NCBI RefSeq assembly: GCF_029222965.1
Contig: NZ_JARHUD010000006.1
Span: forward strand, 62,001-126,000
Origin: Aquibaculum arenosum
Lineage (GTDB): Bacteria > Pseudomonadota > Alphaproteobacteria > Kiloniellales > DSM-21159
DNA: 64,000 nt
Reading direction: 5' to 3'
Shown here piece after piece: positions 36,464 to 45,219 of the stretch. The first letter of the stretch is position 1. The number at the start of each line of letters is the position of its first letter. The notes beneath the pieces were generated by a model, which worked only from the letters and a program-made list of their open reading frames with translations, searched no databases and was not told where the DNA came from. Position numbers and translations under genes: made by a program.

Positions 36464-37528
36464 TCAGTCGTTGAACGTCAGATCGCGCTCTCCCAAGGGA
36501 GCGAAATGCCGCTCCACCAGCGCGGCATCGACCGCGTCGAGGCTGGAGGGGTCCCATTTCGGGCTGTGATCCTTATCCACCAGAACCGCGCGAATGCCTT
36601 CATAGAAGTCGTGGCCCGCCATGCAGGCCTGGCTCATACGATACTCCATGGTCATGCAGTCGTCGAAGCTCAGTTCGGCGCCGCGCCGGAGCTGCTCCGC
36701 GGTGATCTTCATCGAGGTGGGAGAGCGCGTGGCGAGAATGTCGCGCTGTTCACGCGCCCAATCACCACCATCGGCGTTCAGAGCCTCCAGAATCGCTTCC
36801 GGCGTATCCGCCGCGAAGAGGCGGGTAATGTCGGAAAGGTAAGGCTGTACAGCCGAGGGACCCGGATCGCCAGACAGTCGACCCAGCACGCCATTGACCG
36901 CGGCGGCCGCATCCTCGGCATAATCCGCCTCAGCCAAAGCATCGATCAGGTCGCCATGCTGTGCGCTTGGAACAAAGTGCGTGGCAATGCCAAGCTGCAG
37001 ACAGTCCGCCGCCTTCAGGCGCGCACCCGTCAGCGCCATCCAGAGGCCGCTGCGGCCGGGCAAACGCGGCAGAAACCAGGAGCCGCCGACATCGGGAAAG
37101 AGACCGATGGCCGTCTCGGGCATGGCCAGCATGGTCTTGTCGCCGACCACGCGGTGGCTGCCATGAATGGACAGCCCGACACCGCCGCCCATGCAGACCT
37201 TGTCGACCAAGGCGACGAAGGGCTTCGGGAAGGCATGAATGGTCCGATTGACGGTGTATTCCTCATAGAAGAACTCGCGGGTGAGGGAGCCGCCCTCCTT
37301 GCCCGCGTACCAGACTGCACGCACGTCACCGCCGGCGCAGAAAGCCTTTTCCCCGGCCCCCTGAATCGCCACCACCGCCACTGAAGGGTCCTGCGCCCAG
37401 GCATCGAGCCTGGTCTGCAGTTCCCTGATCATGCCGAGTGTCAGGGCGTTGAGTGCCTTGGGCCGGTTAAGCGTGACAAGCCCCAGCGGGCCACGCTGTT
37501 CAAAAAGGATCTCTGGCTCTTCGGTCAT
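36464..37528 (-). CDS. 3-hydroxyisobutyryl-CoA hydrolase (enoyl-CoA hydratase family)
   Basis: From ATG 37528 (AAAGGAAACAGT upstream) the product has 354 residues, longer than simple crotonases and matching the HIBYL-CoA hydrolase group. Features are AFCAGGDVRAVW, the VDKVCMGGGVGLSIHGSHRV oxyanion region, MPETAIGLFPDVGGSWFLPRL with catalytic Glu/Asp, and the C-terminal IRAVLVDKDHSPKW. It releases free 3-hydroxyisobutyrate for MmsB. An in-frame extension to 37903 is an artefact in the antisense of nothing recognisable and overlaps the dehydrogenase gene. Confidence 0.92.
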   Translation of the reverse strand: MTEEPEILFEQRGPLGLVTLNRPKALNALTLGMIRELQTRLDAWAQDPSVAVVAIQGAGEKAFCAGGDVRAVWYAGKEGGSLTREFFYEEYTVNRTIHAFPKPFVALVDKVCMGGGVGLSIHGSHRVVGDKTMLAMPETAIGLFPDVGGSWFLPRLPGRSGLWMALTGARLKAADCLQLGIATHFVPSAQHGDLIDALAEADYAEDAAAAVNGVLGRLSGDPGPSAVQPYLSDITRLFAADTPEAILEALNADGGDWAREQRDILATRSPTSMKITAEQLRRGAELSFDDCMTMEYRMSQACMAGHDFYEGIRAVLVDKDHSPKWDPSSLDAVDAALVERHFAPLGERDLTFND

Positions 37529-37580
37529 ACTGTTTCCTTTTGGTGATTGAAGCTGTCTCGTACGTCGGGCAGTGCCGCAC

Positions 37581-38720
37581 TCACTCGGCCAGGAGGCGGC
37601 GCGCGATGATGACGCGCATGATCTCGTTGGTCCCTTCCAGGATCTGATGCACGCGGAGATCGCGCAGGTAGCGCTCGATGGGATATTCGCGAATGTAGCC
37701 GTAGCCGCCGTGCAGCTGCAGCGCTTCATTGGCGACCCTGAACCCCACGTCCGTGGCGAAGCGCTTGGCCATGGCGCAGCGCTGGGTCGCATCCGGCGCA
37801 CCGGCATCCAATGCCGTCGCAGCGCGATGTAGCAGCAGGCGTGCGGCCTCCAGTTCCGTCGCCATATCCGCCAGCTTGAACTGCGTGGCCTGGAACTCGG
37901 CAAGCGGCTTGCCGAACTGCTGCCGCTCCTTCACGTGGGCCAGGGCAGCCTCCAGTGAAGCACGTCCGCCCCCTAGGGAACAGGCCGCAATGTTCAGGCG
38001 CCCGCCATCGAGGCCCATCATCGCGATTTTGAAGCCATCGCCCTCTTCGCCGAGGCGGTTGGCGACCGGCACCCGCGCGTTCTCGAAGATCACGGCGGCA
38101 GTGGGTTGGCTGTTCCAGCCCAGTTTCTCTTCCTTGCGCCCGAAGGACAGCCCGGGCGTGTCCTTGGGTACGACCAGTGTGGATATGCCTTTGGCCCCCT
38201 CTCCGCCGGTCCGGCACATCACGACATAGATGTCGCTGCTGCCACCGCCGGAGATGAAGGCCTTGCTGCCGTTCAGCACATAGTGATCGCCGTCACGCTC
38301 CGCCCGGGTGCGCAGGTTGGCCGCGTCGGAGCCGGCACCCGGTTCCGTCAGGCAGTAGGAGGCGAAATGCTCCATGCTCATCAACTTCGGCAGGAAGGCA
38401 TTGCGCTGCGCATCATTGCCGAAACGATCGATCATCCAGGCGGCCATGTTGTGAATGGACAGATAAGCCGCGGTCGAAGGGCACGCCGCCGCCAGTTCCT
38501 CGAAGATGATGGTGGCATCAAGTCGCGAGAGGCCCGAACCGCCCACATCCTCCCCGACATAAATGCCGGCAAACCCCAAACTGGCTGCCTTGCGCAAGGC
38601 TTCGACCGGGAAGATGCAATCGGCATCCCATTTGGCAGCATGGGGCGCCATTTCAGCGCGCACGAAATCACGCGCCATGGCCTGGAAGGCGCGCTGTTCC
38701 TCTGCGAGTTGGAAATCCAT
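37581..38720 (-). CDS. Acyl-CoA dehydrogenase (probable isobutyryl-CoA dehydrogenase)
   Basis: A 379-residue FAD-dependent dehydrogenase starting at ATG 38720 (GGGGAGACGG upstream). Typical motifs are [17 protein letters not shown], the [14 protein letters not shown] stretch, [17 protein letters not shown] and the C-terminal [36 protein letters not shown] block with the catalytic Glu. The operon partners (HIBYL-CoA hydrolase and MmsB) argue for isobutyryl-CoA as substrate. It is the first gene of the operon; a TATGAT hexamer lies 41-46 bases upstream of the start as a possible -10. Confidence 0.92.
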   Translation of the reverse strand: MDFQLAEEQRAFQAMARDFVRAEMAPHAAKWDADCIFPVEALRKAASLGFAGIYVGEDVGGSGLSRLDATIIFEELAAACPSTAAYLSIHNMAAWMIDRFGNDAQRNAFLPKLMSMEHFASYCLTEPGAGSDAANLRTRAERDGDHYVLNGSKAFISGGGSSDIYVVMCRTGGEGAKGISTLVVPKDTPGLSFGRKEEKLGWNSQPTAAVIFENARVPVANRLGEEGDGFKIAMMGLDGGRLNIAACSLGGGRASLEAALAHVKERQQFGKPLAEFQATQFKLADMATELEAARLLLHRAATALDAGAPDATQRCAMAKRFATDVGFRVANEALQLHGGYGYIREYPIERYLRDLRVHQILEGTNEIMRVIIARRLLAE

Positions 38721-38976
38721 CACCCGTCTCCCCGTCTGCGCACCAAACGCCGTCACAGATATCATAATCAAAGCCGCGGCACCGCGATCATAGAAAGGGC
38801 CCGCGACCTGTCAATTCGCGGCCCGACGAAACGAATCCCCGGGGCTCACCACAGCCTTAAAGGGAATGTTGTTCAAATACGTCAGATCGGGTTGTAGGTC
38901 CGCCAACCAAAGGTCTAGCATGTCGGTCAGGAATGGGAAGTAACCGCCCAATAGAGAGGCGGGCTGGGGGGAGTAT

Positions 38977-39918
38977 ATGGTAGGCGTAGCAGTTCGGCAG
39001 CGGCAAGTGCGTGAAGAGGCACAGCCGTGCCCAAAGATGTGGTGGATCGATGACCGGGGGCGATGGAATCCCCTCGGCGAAGCCGCAGAGAGCGAGGCAA
39101 CGGGGGGACACAACACGGTCCTGGACACCCCGCTCGGCCGGGACATGATGTACCGCCATTTCGGCATGCTGCGCCTGGAGGAAACGAGCCACCGCATCGT
39201 CGTAAGCTGGGACATCCGCCACGTCTGCGAAGCAGCCCTCAATGAGGCCTGCAATTATCTGCGCCAGGTGCGCGTTCCGGTACTCCTGCGGTTCTGCTTC
39301 GTCGGCTGGCATGAGGAGCTTCATGCCAAAGGGGGCAGCGCCCTGGACCGCATGCGCTGGACCCGTGCCTACAGCGGTGTCACGCCCCTGCCCCGCCCCA
39401 GCATTCTGCAGCGGTCGCTTTCCGAAGCGATGAACACACACAACGGCTTCAGCTTGCTGCTCAAAGGGCTTCAGGACAGCGACGGCTATCTCACAGCGGA
39501 GCTGCGTGCGGAATTTGAGTGCCGTGGCCTGATGGACAAGCTGGTCCTCTTTGCCGAGGAGGATGCCAATCTCCTCTTTTCTCACATCGGTGCGAACTCG
39601 GCCTTGCGGCAGGTCTTCGGCGAAGCCTGGGCTGCCGAGGCCAAGGGACGCCCTTACGATTTCGCGCCCTGCGCCGACGGTCTGCTGCGGCGCGTCTGGG
39701 ATCCCTACAAGCCAACTCTGGAATCGGCACAGCCGCGCTTCGACCACGTGAGAACGCTGATCTCCCCGCCACAAGGAGAAAGCCATTGGGTCACCTACAA
39801 GCGACTGCTCGTGCCCTATCGCCAGCCCGGTCAGGGGCGTGGCCTGGCGCTGCTGTCGCGCCTGACCCGCGCGGTCGCCATCCCCTTCATGGACCCGCAT
39901 CGCGTGACATGGAGTTGA
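38977..39918 (+). CDS. Protein of unknown function (possible sensory/regulatory)
   Basis: A 313-residue soluble protein that I do not recognise. GGGGGGAG is close to the ATG at 38977; ATG 39037 (MWWIDDRG) is an alternative. It contains a conserved-looking N-terminal block (LGRDMMYRHFGMLRLEE, VVSWDIRHVCEAALNEACNYL), a central LRFCFVGWHEELHAK, and a C-terminal LVPYRQPGQGRGLALLSRL, reminiscent of PAS-like attachments in Rhodospirillales proteins but not assignable. No signal peptide or membrane segment is seen. It precedes the STAND-type regulator on the same strand by 220 bases. Confidence 0.7.
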   Translation: MVGVAVRQRQVREEAQPCPKMWWIDDRGRWNPLGEAAESEATGGHNTVLDTPLGRDMMYRHFGMLRLEETSHRIVVSWDIRHVCEAALNEACNYLRQVRVPVLLRFCFVGWHEELHAKGGSALDRMRWTRAYSGVTPLPRPSILQRSLSEAMNTHNGFSLLLKGLQDSDGYLTAELRAEFECRGLMDKLVLFAEEDANLLFSHIGANSALRQVFGEAWAAEAKGRPYDFAPCADGLLRRVWDPYKPTLESAQPRFDHVRTLISPPQGESHWVTYKRLLVPYRQPGQGRGLALLSRLTRAVAIPFMDPHRVTWS

Positions 39919-40138
39919 GCCCGCCGCCGGCAGGGTGAAGCACTCCACCCACATCGAGTGAAAGCGGCCCCCAAAGGTGCTGCCCGTCCCTGGCCGGCAA
40001 TGGCGCCGGCCTATTGCTAATTTATCCATAATATTTCACAGTTCGTCTCCAGCTGACCGGCGCAGCGCTCGAACATTGCGAACGCCATGATCGCGCACCG
40101 GAGAGGCACCAGGGTCCGGACCGGCCCAGGGAGCAGAC

Positions 40139-42097
40139 GTGCGCACGATCCGCGACCGCCTGCTACGAAACAGCCATCACGGCATGGTCGGACGGGAGCG
40201 CGAGCAGGACGCGCTGCTGCGCTGCCTGGACGGGGACGCCCCCATCGTTACTCATGTGCATGGCATGTCGGGCATCGGCAAGACCACGCTTCTGCGGAAC
40301 CTGGCCGAGCAAGCGACCAGTGCCGCGAACGAGAGCGTCCTTTTGGACGGCACAGCGATCGAGCCCACAGCCACAGGACTGCTGCACAGCCTCTCCGAAG
40401 CGCTCGGCCAGTCGGTTCTGTCTCCCCTGGAAGCCCGCAGGGTCTTGGCCGGACGTGGGCATCCGGTTCTCCTGATCCTCGACCACTACGAAAATCTCAG
40501 CCTGCTCGACACCTGGCTGCGCCAGGCGCTGCTGCCGGCACTCCCCGCGAGCGCGCGCCTGGTGCTCGCAAGCCGCCTTCCTCCCAATCCATCCTGGCTG
40601 ATGGATCCGGACTGGCACGGCCTGTTTCGGGCGCTGCACCTGCGGCCGCTCGACGACGCGGCCGCACGCCAGCTGGTCGAACATGCCGGTGCGCCGCCAC
40701 ATGCCGCAGAAACGATCGTGCGGTTTGCCCACGGCCACCCGCTCGCTCTCACGATGGCAGCGACCCTGGCCCGCAGCGAAGGTCTGGACAGCGACGCCCC
40801 TCTGGAGCGCGTTCTCCATCAACTGTCGCGCCTCTACCTCGGTTCGGTGGAAGACTCCGAGCTGCGCGATGTCCTGCGCGCCAGTTCGGTCGTCCGTCGC
40901 ATTACGGTGCCCCTGATCGAGGCAGTCGCGCCCACTGCAGGCGGCCAGGCGCTTCTGGACCGCATTGCTCACCTCCCCTTCATCGATTCCGACCAAAGCG
41001 GTCTGTCGCTGCACGACGCCATCCGTGAAGCGATCGCCGCCGATTTCGAAGCCTGCAACCCAGAGGGCTTCCGCCAGGCCCGACGCGCTGCCTGGCGCCT
41101 GCTCCGGGAAGCAGCGGCCGGCACCCACGGGGGTGAACTGTGGCGATATACCGCTGATCTGATCTATCTGCTGCGCAACCCGGCTGTACGAGACGCATTC
41201 TTTCCGCGGGAATCCTCGTCGCTGGCGATAACCGAGGCACAGCCCGAACACGGGGCGGCGATCAAGGCTGTGGCGGGGGCCCATGAGCCGGCCGGCTGCC
41301 GCTCCGCCCTGGAGCGCCTGTGGGAGCGCGCACCCCAGACTTTTTCCGTGGTCCTGCAGCCGGAGCAAGAGGTTGCCGGATTCTATGTGATGTTCGATCC
41401 GGCGACCTTGCCGGAACCGTTGCTGCGAGATGATCCCATCACCGCGCGCTGGTGGAACCACCTTCGCGAAAACCGGCTGCCCCGCGGACAGTGCGCCCTG
41501 TTCCTGCGACGTTGGCTGAGCTGGCGGGACGGCGAACAGCCCTCGCCGGTGCAGGCGGCCGCCTGGCTCGACATCAAGCGCTGCTACATGGAGCAGCGCC
41601 CGCGGCTGCGCCGAGTCTACCTGACCCTGGCAGAGCCGGCGGCTTACAGTGCCGTTGCAACGCAGCTTGGCTTTCGCATGCTCCCGGAGTGCGCCGTGGA
41701 GTGCGAGGGCACCACCTTCCACACGGCAATGCTGGACATGGGGGCGGCGTCGGTGGATGGCTGGCTGTCCTGGCTCGTCGGCAAGGAACTGGGGGAAGAA
41801 GAGCAGGGGCTCCTGGATGTCACAGGACGCAGCCTGCGCGGTGAGGCCGGGCCGGTCCCCCTCACCCCGCTCGAGTTCGAGGTGATACGCTACCTCTGGG
41901 AACGTCCCGGCCAGGCGGTCGCGCGCGACGCTCTTCTGAATGACATCTGGGGGCGACACTTCAACGGCGGGAGCAACGTCGTCGATACCGTGGTGGCGTC
42001 CCTGCGTCGCAAGCTCGGCACGCGAGCCGCGCTGATTCGAACGGTGCGCGGCTACGGCTACGCCCTTCGAGAGGAGGAAAACGGCCAAGGCCGCTGA
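40139..42097 (+). CDS. STAND-like ATPase / GNAT-like / OmpR-type winged-helix regulator
   Basis: A 652-residue protein starting at GTG 40139 (GGGAG upstream). Residues ~15-330 form a STAND/AAA-type ATPase with Walker A GMSGIGKT (42-49) and Walker B LLILDHYE (D115). Residues ~410-545 resemble a GNAT fold (WLDIKRCYMEQRPRLRRVYL, ATQLGFRML). Residues ~573-644 are an OmpR/PhoB winged helix (LTPLEFEVIRYLWERPG ... IRTVRGYGYAL). It has no membrane segment or receiver domain, so it probably senses an intracellular signal. It is followed by direct repeats and the DUF1326/DUF2182 genes, which are its likely targets. Confidence 0.85.
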   Translation: MRTIRDRLLRNSHHGMVGREREQDALLRCLDGDAPIVTHVHGMSGIGKTTLLRNLAEQATSAANESVLLDGTAIEPTATGLLHSLSEALGQSVLSPLEARRVLAGRGHPVLLILDHYENLSLLDTWLRQALLPALPASARLVLASRLPPNPSWLMDPDWHGLFRALHLRPLDDAAARQLVEHAGAPPHAAETIVRFAHGHPLALTMAATLARSEGLDSDAPLERVLHQLSRLYLGSVEDSELRDVLRASSVVRRITVPLIEAVAPTAGGQALLDRIAHLPFIDSDQSGLSLHDAIREAIAADFEACNPEGFRQARRAAWRLLREAAAGTHGGELWRYTADLIYLLRNPAVRDAFFPRESSSLAITEAQPEHGAAIKAVAGAHEPAGCRSALERLWERAPQTFSVVLQPEQEVAGFYVMFDPATLPEPLLRDDPITARWWNHLRENRLPRGQCALFLRRWLSWRDGEQPSPVQAAAWLDIKRCYMEQRPRLRRVYLTLAEPAAYSAVATQLGFRMLPECAVECEGTTFHTAMLDMGAASVDGWLSWLVGKELGEEEQGLLDVTGRSLRGEAGPVPLTPLEFEVIRYLWERPGQAVARDALLNDIWGRHFNGGSNVVDTVVASLRRKLGTRAALIRTVRGYGYALREEENGQGR

Positions 42098-42121
42098 GCC
42101 TGCAGTCGCGGCACTCCCTCC

Positions 42122-42151
42122 CATGAAATTCTCATGCAGTCCTCATGCAGG
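42122..42151. promoter_or_regulatory. Direct repeats with 11-bp period upstream of the DUF1326 gene
   Basis: CATG occurs at 42122, 42133 and 42144, exactly 11 bp apart; the last two repeats are CTCATGCAG copies. OmpR/PhoB-type winged helices bind tandem sites with this period. An AAATAAG stretch just downstream could act as a -10 element. The repeats start 25 bases after the regulator stop and lie 58-87 bases upstream of the DUF1326 start. Confidence 0.6.
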
Positions 42152-42208
42152 CAAATAAGTCCGGGGTCACACTCTCACCCCAACCGCTTCAACACAGAGG
42201 AGGCTGTC

Positions 42209-42808
42209 ATGGCCAGTTGGAACCTTAAAGGATTCTACGCGGAAGCCTGCACCTGCGAAGGCGCCTGCCCTTGTGTCTACACCGAGAAGCCGACCGGCGG
42301 CACCTGCACCGGGCTGGTGGGCTGGCACATCGACGAAGGCGAGGACGGCGGCGTCCGGCTGGAAGACCTCAACGTCGCGCTCGCCCTCCACTCGCCCGGC
42401 CGTATGACGGATGGCAACTGGCGCGTGGCGCTCTATCTCGACGATCGTGCCGATGATCAACAGCGCGCGGCGCTGCAGCGCATCTTCTCCGGCGCGGCTG
42501 GCGGCCACCCTGCCAATTTATCCCCGCTGATCGGCGAGGTGACGGAGGTGACACCGGCGCGCATTCGCTTCGAGCAATCCGACCGGGGATGCCGCCTCGA
42601 CGTGGGTTCCGTGGCGGAAGCCGATTTGCAGGCGATCGAAGGACTCGATGGCGGCAAGGCCTCGATCAGCGGGCATCCACTCGCTGTGGCGCCGGGATTT
42701 CCGGCCACTGTCGCGAAGTCCAGCACCTTCAAGCTGCAGGCAGGTGACATCCGCTGCGACGTGACGGGCCGCACTGCCTTCTATTCACCCTTCGCCTACG
42801 AAGGCTGA
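42209..42808 (+). CDS. DUF1326 domain protein
   Basis: Starting at ATG 42209 (GAGGAGG five bases upstream), this 199-residue soluble protein opens with the DUF1326 signature WNLKGFYAEACTCEGACPCVYTEKPTGGTC, a cysteine-rich segment suited to metal or thiol chemistry, and continues with VALYLDDRADDQQ and PLIGEVTEV. Function is unknown. The four clustered Cys (CTCEGACPC) suggest metal binding by inference. It is adjacent to the DUF2182 membrane protein (three-base gap), a pairing common in proteobacteria, and probably co-transcribed under the upstream winged-helix protein. Confidence 0.88.
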   Translation: MASWNLKGFYAEACTCEGACPCVYTEKPTGGTCTGLVGWHIDEGEDGGVRLEDLNVALALHSPGRMTDGNWRVALYLDDRADDQQRAALQRIFSGAAGGHPANLSPLIGEVTEVTPARIRFEQSDRGCRLDVGSVAEADLQAIEGLDGGKASISGHPLAVAPGFPATVAKSSTFKLQAGDIRCDVTGRTAFYSPFAYEG

Positions 42809-42811
42809 ACC

Positions 42812-43594
42812 ATGGAACGCGAAGGAGGTATCCTGCGCACCAGCAGCCCCGCGACGCTCGCGGGGCTGCTGGCCGCCATCATGGTGGCCTGGGGCCTGGT
42901 TATGTGGCCAGCTATGACCATGCATACGGGCAGTATGCATTCGGGACTGGTCCACCTGATGATGCCGGGCACAGCCGTATGGACTCCCACGAACGTCGCG
43001 GCCGTGTTCGCAATGTGGTCCGTGATGATGGCGGCAATGATGCTGCCGGGCGCAGTGCCCATGGTGCTGCTGTACAGGCAGCTCGTGGCGCGACGGCAGC
43101 CCGAAGTGGCGCGGCGGCGGAGCATTCTCTTCACCAGCGCCTATCTTGTTGCCTGGGCCGGCTACAGCATTGCGGCCACTGGAATGCAGTGGGGTCTTCA
43201 GGCGGGCCTGGTTCTCTCCCCCATGGGCGTGCTCACCAGCCCCTGGGTGGCGGCAACGCTGCTGCTGACGGCCGGGGTCTATCAACTGACAGGGTTCAAG
43301 GACGCCTGTTTGACCAAATGTCGCTCGCCCTTCGGCTTCCTCATGTCCGCTTGGCGCGACGGCGACCGTGGCGCCATGCTGATGGGACTGAAGCATGGAA
43401 GCTGGTGCATCGGCTGCTGTTGGGCGCTGATGGTTCTCGCCTTCGTGGGCGGCACCATGAACCTGGCCTGGATGGCACTGCTGACCCTGTTGGTGACGGC
43501 GGAGAAGGTTGCCCCCTTTGGCGCGACCATCTCACGCTTCACTGGTATCCTGCTGATTGGTGGCGCAGCCTACTTTGTTCTGCTGGCCGTTTAG
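42812..43594 (+). CDS. DUF2182 Met/His/Cys-rich membrane protein
   Basis: A 260-residue polytopic protein with about six hydrophobic helices. Methionines and histidines are abundant early (MWPAMTMHTGSMHSGLVHLMMPG; MWSVMMAAMMLPG) and cysteines appear later (FKDACLTKCRSPFGF; GSWCIGCCWALM), a pattern suggesting metal, possibly copper, binding in the membrane. DUF2182 proteins are annotated only as predicted metal-binding membrane proteins. It lies three bases after the DUF1326 gene. A terminator follows downstream of the intergenic riboswitch. Confidence 0.88.
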   Translation: MEREGGILRTSSPATLAGLLAAIMVAWGLVMWPAMTMHTGSMHSGLVHLMMPGTAVWTPTNVAAVFAMWSVMMAAMMLPGAVPMVLLYRQLVARRQPEVARRRSILFTSAYLVAWAGYSIAATGMQWGLQAGLVLSPMGVLTSPWVAATLLLTAGVYQLTGFKDACLTKCRSPFGFLMSAWRDGDRGAMLMGLKHGSWCIGCCWALMVLAFVGGTMNLAWMALLTLLVTAEKVAPFGATISRFTGILLIGGAAYFVLLAV

Positions 43595-43611
43595 CAACGG
43601 CGCTGCCTTTC

Positions 43612-43640
43612 TTGACGACGAAGAGTGGCAATGCTAGGTC
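43612..43640 (+). promoter_or_regulatory. Candidate promoter of the metY riboswitch transcript
   Basis: TTGACG (43612-43617) and TAGGTC (43635-43640) are separated by 17 bases. Transcription would begin about seven bases later, right at the start of the first SAM-II-like aptamer. The -10 match is modest. Confidence 0.45.
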
Positions 43641-43645
43641 ATCAA

Positions 43646-43707
43646 CAGCGCCGATTTGAGTGAGACAGCTTGCGGGCGCTATAAAAGTACGGCTAAAGCG
43701 TTGGGAG
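43646..43707 (+). promoter_or_regulatory. SAM-II riboswitch aptamer (first copy) upstream of metY
   Basis: P1 stem AGCGCC (43647-43652) / GGCGCT (43675-43680) flanks a loop with GATTTGA and CAGCTTGC. The 3' strand is ATAAAAGTACGGCTAAAG (43681-43698). This matches the known alphaproteobacterial SAM-II architecture: GAUUUG, CUUGC in loop 1, then an A-rich strand ending in GCUAAA that forms the pseudoknot. It would lower metY expression when S-adenosylmethionine is abundant. An intrinsic terminator follows immediately, so transcription control is likely. Confidence 0.82.
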
Positions 43708-43739
43708 CACCGCCCGGCCTTGGCCGAGCGGTGTTTTTT
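43708..43739 (+). terminator. Intrinsic terminator coupled to the first SAM-II aptamer
   Basis: CACCGCCCGGCC / GGCCGAGCGGTG form a 12-bp stem with one C-A mismatch, followed by TTTTTTG and another T run. It sits between the two aptamers and before metY, so it may be the riboswitch expression platform. Confidence 0.75.
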
Positions 43740-43772
43740 GTTTTTGCTGCGGACTGGCCGGCCCAACCGGCT

Positions 43773-43821
43773 CCCGGGATTTGAGGGGGCAGCTTGCTCC
43801 GGGTCACCAAATGCTAAAGCG
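43773..43821 (+). promoter_or_regulatory. Second SAM-II-like aptamer (tandem copy) upstream of metY
   Basis: P1 CCCGG (43773-43777) / CCGGG (43799-43803) encloses GATTTGAG and CAGCTTGC, the same loop words as the first copy, and is followed by TCACCAAATGCTAAAGC. The 3' strand has a shorter A-rich part than the first copy, so it may be a variant or degenerate aptamer. A 5-bp hairpin CCACG-GCAT-CGTGG follows at 43822-43835. The metY ribosome site is ~60 bases further. Confidence 0.6.
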
Positions 43822-43891
43822 CCACGGCATCGTGGAGCCCCTCGCCCGCTGGCGGACTGCGCCGGAGACGTGAACACAAGAGGAGTGAACC

Positions 43892-45202
43892 ATGAGCCAG
43901 AATTCCCGAAATCCCGAAACCCTTGCCTTGCATGCCGGCTATCGCGCCGACCCCACCACTGGGTCGGTCGCCGTGCCGATCTACCAGACAACCTCCTATC
44001 AGTTCGAGAGCACGGACCATGCGGCCGATCTCTTCGCGCTGAAGGAACTGGGCAACATCTACACCCGGATCATGAACCCGACCTGCGACGTGCTGGAAAA
44101 GCGCGTTGCGGCCATCGAGGGCGGCGCCGTGGCGCTGGCAGTGGCCTCCGGGCAAGCCGCGTCCGCCTACTCCATCCAGAACATTGCCCAGGCCGGCGAC
44201 AACATCGTCAGCGCCACCGACCTCTACGGCGGCACCTGGAACCTCTTCGCCCACACGCTGCGCCAGCAAGGCATCGAGGTGCGGTTCGTCGATCCCTCCG
44301 ATCCGGAGAATTTCCGCCGGGCCACCGACGCCAAGACCCGCGCCTACTATGCAGAGACGCTGCCCAACCCGAAGCTGCACGTCTTCCCGATCGGCGAGGT
44401 GGCCGCCATCGGGCGTGAAGTGGGCGTGCCCCTGATCGTGGACAACACGGCCGCCCCGATCATCTGCCGGCCGCTCGAGCACGGCGCCGCCGTGGTCGTC
44501 TATTCCACCACCAAGTACATCGGCGGCCACGGCACCTCGATCGGCGGCCTTATCGTCGATGGCGGCAACTTTGATTGGGAAGCTCACGCCGAGCGCTTCC
44601 CGCTGCTGACCCAGCCGGACCCCAGCTATCACGGCGCCGTCTGGACCGAAGCAGTGAAGCCGCTCGGCCCCATCGCCTATGGCCTCAAGGCCCGGGTCAC
44701 GCTGCTACGCGACCTCGGCGCGGCCATGAGCCCCTTCAACGCCTTCCAGTTCATCCAGGGGCTGGAGACCCTGCCGCTGCGCATCCGCGAACACAGCCGC
44801 AACGGCCAGCAGGTGGCGGAGTGGCTGCGCGACCGGCCGGAGGTGGCGCGGGTCATCTACCCCTCCCTGCACGAGGATGCGGAGCAGCGCCGGCGCGCCG
44901 AAACCTACCTGAAGGGCGGTTTTGGCGGTCTGGTCGGCTTCGAACTGAAGGACGGTATCGAGGCCGGCCGCGCCTTCATCGACGGGCTCGAGCTCCTGTA
45001 CCACGTGGCCAACATTGGTGACGCGCGGAGCCTGGCGATTCATCCGGCCACCACCACCCACTCGCAGCTAACGGCGGAAGAACTGCAGGCCACCGGCGCG
45101 ACGCCGAGCTACGTCCGCCTTTCCATCGGCATCGAGCACATCGACGACATCCTCGCCGATCTCGACCGCGGCCTGGCCGCCGCCGCGAAGGCAGCGGGCT
45201 GA
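43892..45202 (+). CDS. metY: O-acetylhomoserine sulfhydrylase
   Basis: A 436-residue PLP enzyme that adds sulfide to O-acetylhomoserine to give homocysteine for methionine synthesis. It begins [29 protein letters not shown] and has [27 protein letters not shown] and PLP-Lys208 in [11 protein letters not shown]. The length (~430) fits MetY rather than the shorter MetZ/MetB types. GAGGAG lies six bases before the ATG. The upstream SAM-II-type riboswitch(es) agree with a methionine-pathway role. Confidence 0.95.
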   Translation: MSQNSRNPETLALHAGYRADPTTGSVAVPIYQTTSYQFESTDHAADLFALKELGNIYTRIMNPTCDVLEKRVAAIEGGAVALAVASGQAASAYSIQNIAQAGDNIVSATDLYGGTWNLFAHTLRQQGIEVRFVDPSDPENFRRATDAKTRAYYAETLPNPKLHVFPIGEVAAIGREVGVPLIVDNTAAPIICRPLEHGAAVVVYSTTKYIGGHGTSIGGLIVDGGNFDWEAHAERFPLLTQPDPSYHGAVWTEAVKPLGPIAYGLKARVTLLRDLGAAMSPFNAFQFIQGLETLPLRIREHSRNGQQVAEWLRDRPEVARVIYPSLHEDAEQRRRAETYLKGGFGGLVGFELKDGIEAGRAFIDGLELLYHVANIGDARSLAIHPATTTHSQLTAEELQATGATPSYVRLSIGIEHIDDILADLDRGLAAAAKAAG

Positions 45203-45219
45203 GCACAGCCTCCTGACAA

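Noticed and set aside
35912-37384. 490-residue plus-strand ORF across mmsB and the HIBYL-CoA hydrolase gene
   Set aside because: Both minus-strand genes are clear family members, so this is a shadow.
40163-42124. 653-residue minus-strand ORF antisense to the STAND-type regulator
   Set aside because: Its plus-strand counterpart carries Walker and winged-helix motifs; this frame shows none.
43654-43739. Small RNA with TTGAGT-N18-TATAAA promoter and terminator
   Set aside because: The same bases form the P1, loop and pseudoknot strand of a SAM-II aptamer, which explains them better; a riboswitch upstream of metY is the more economical reading.
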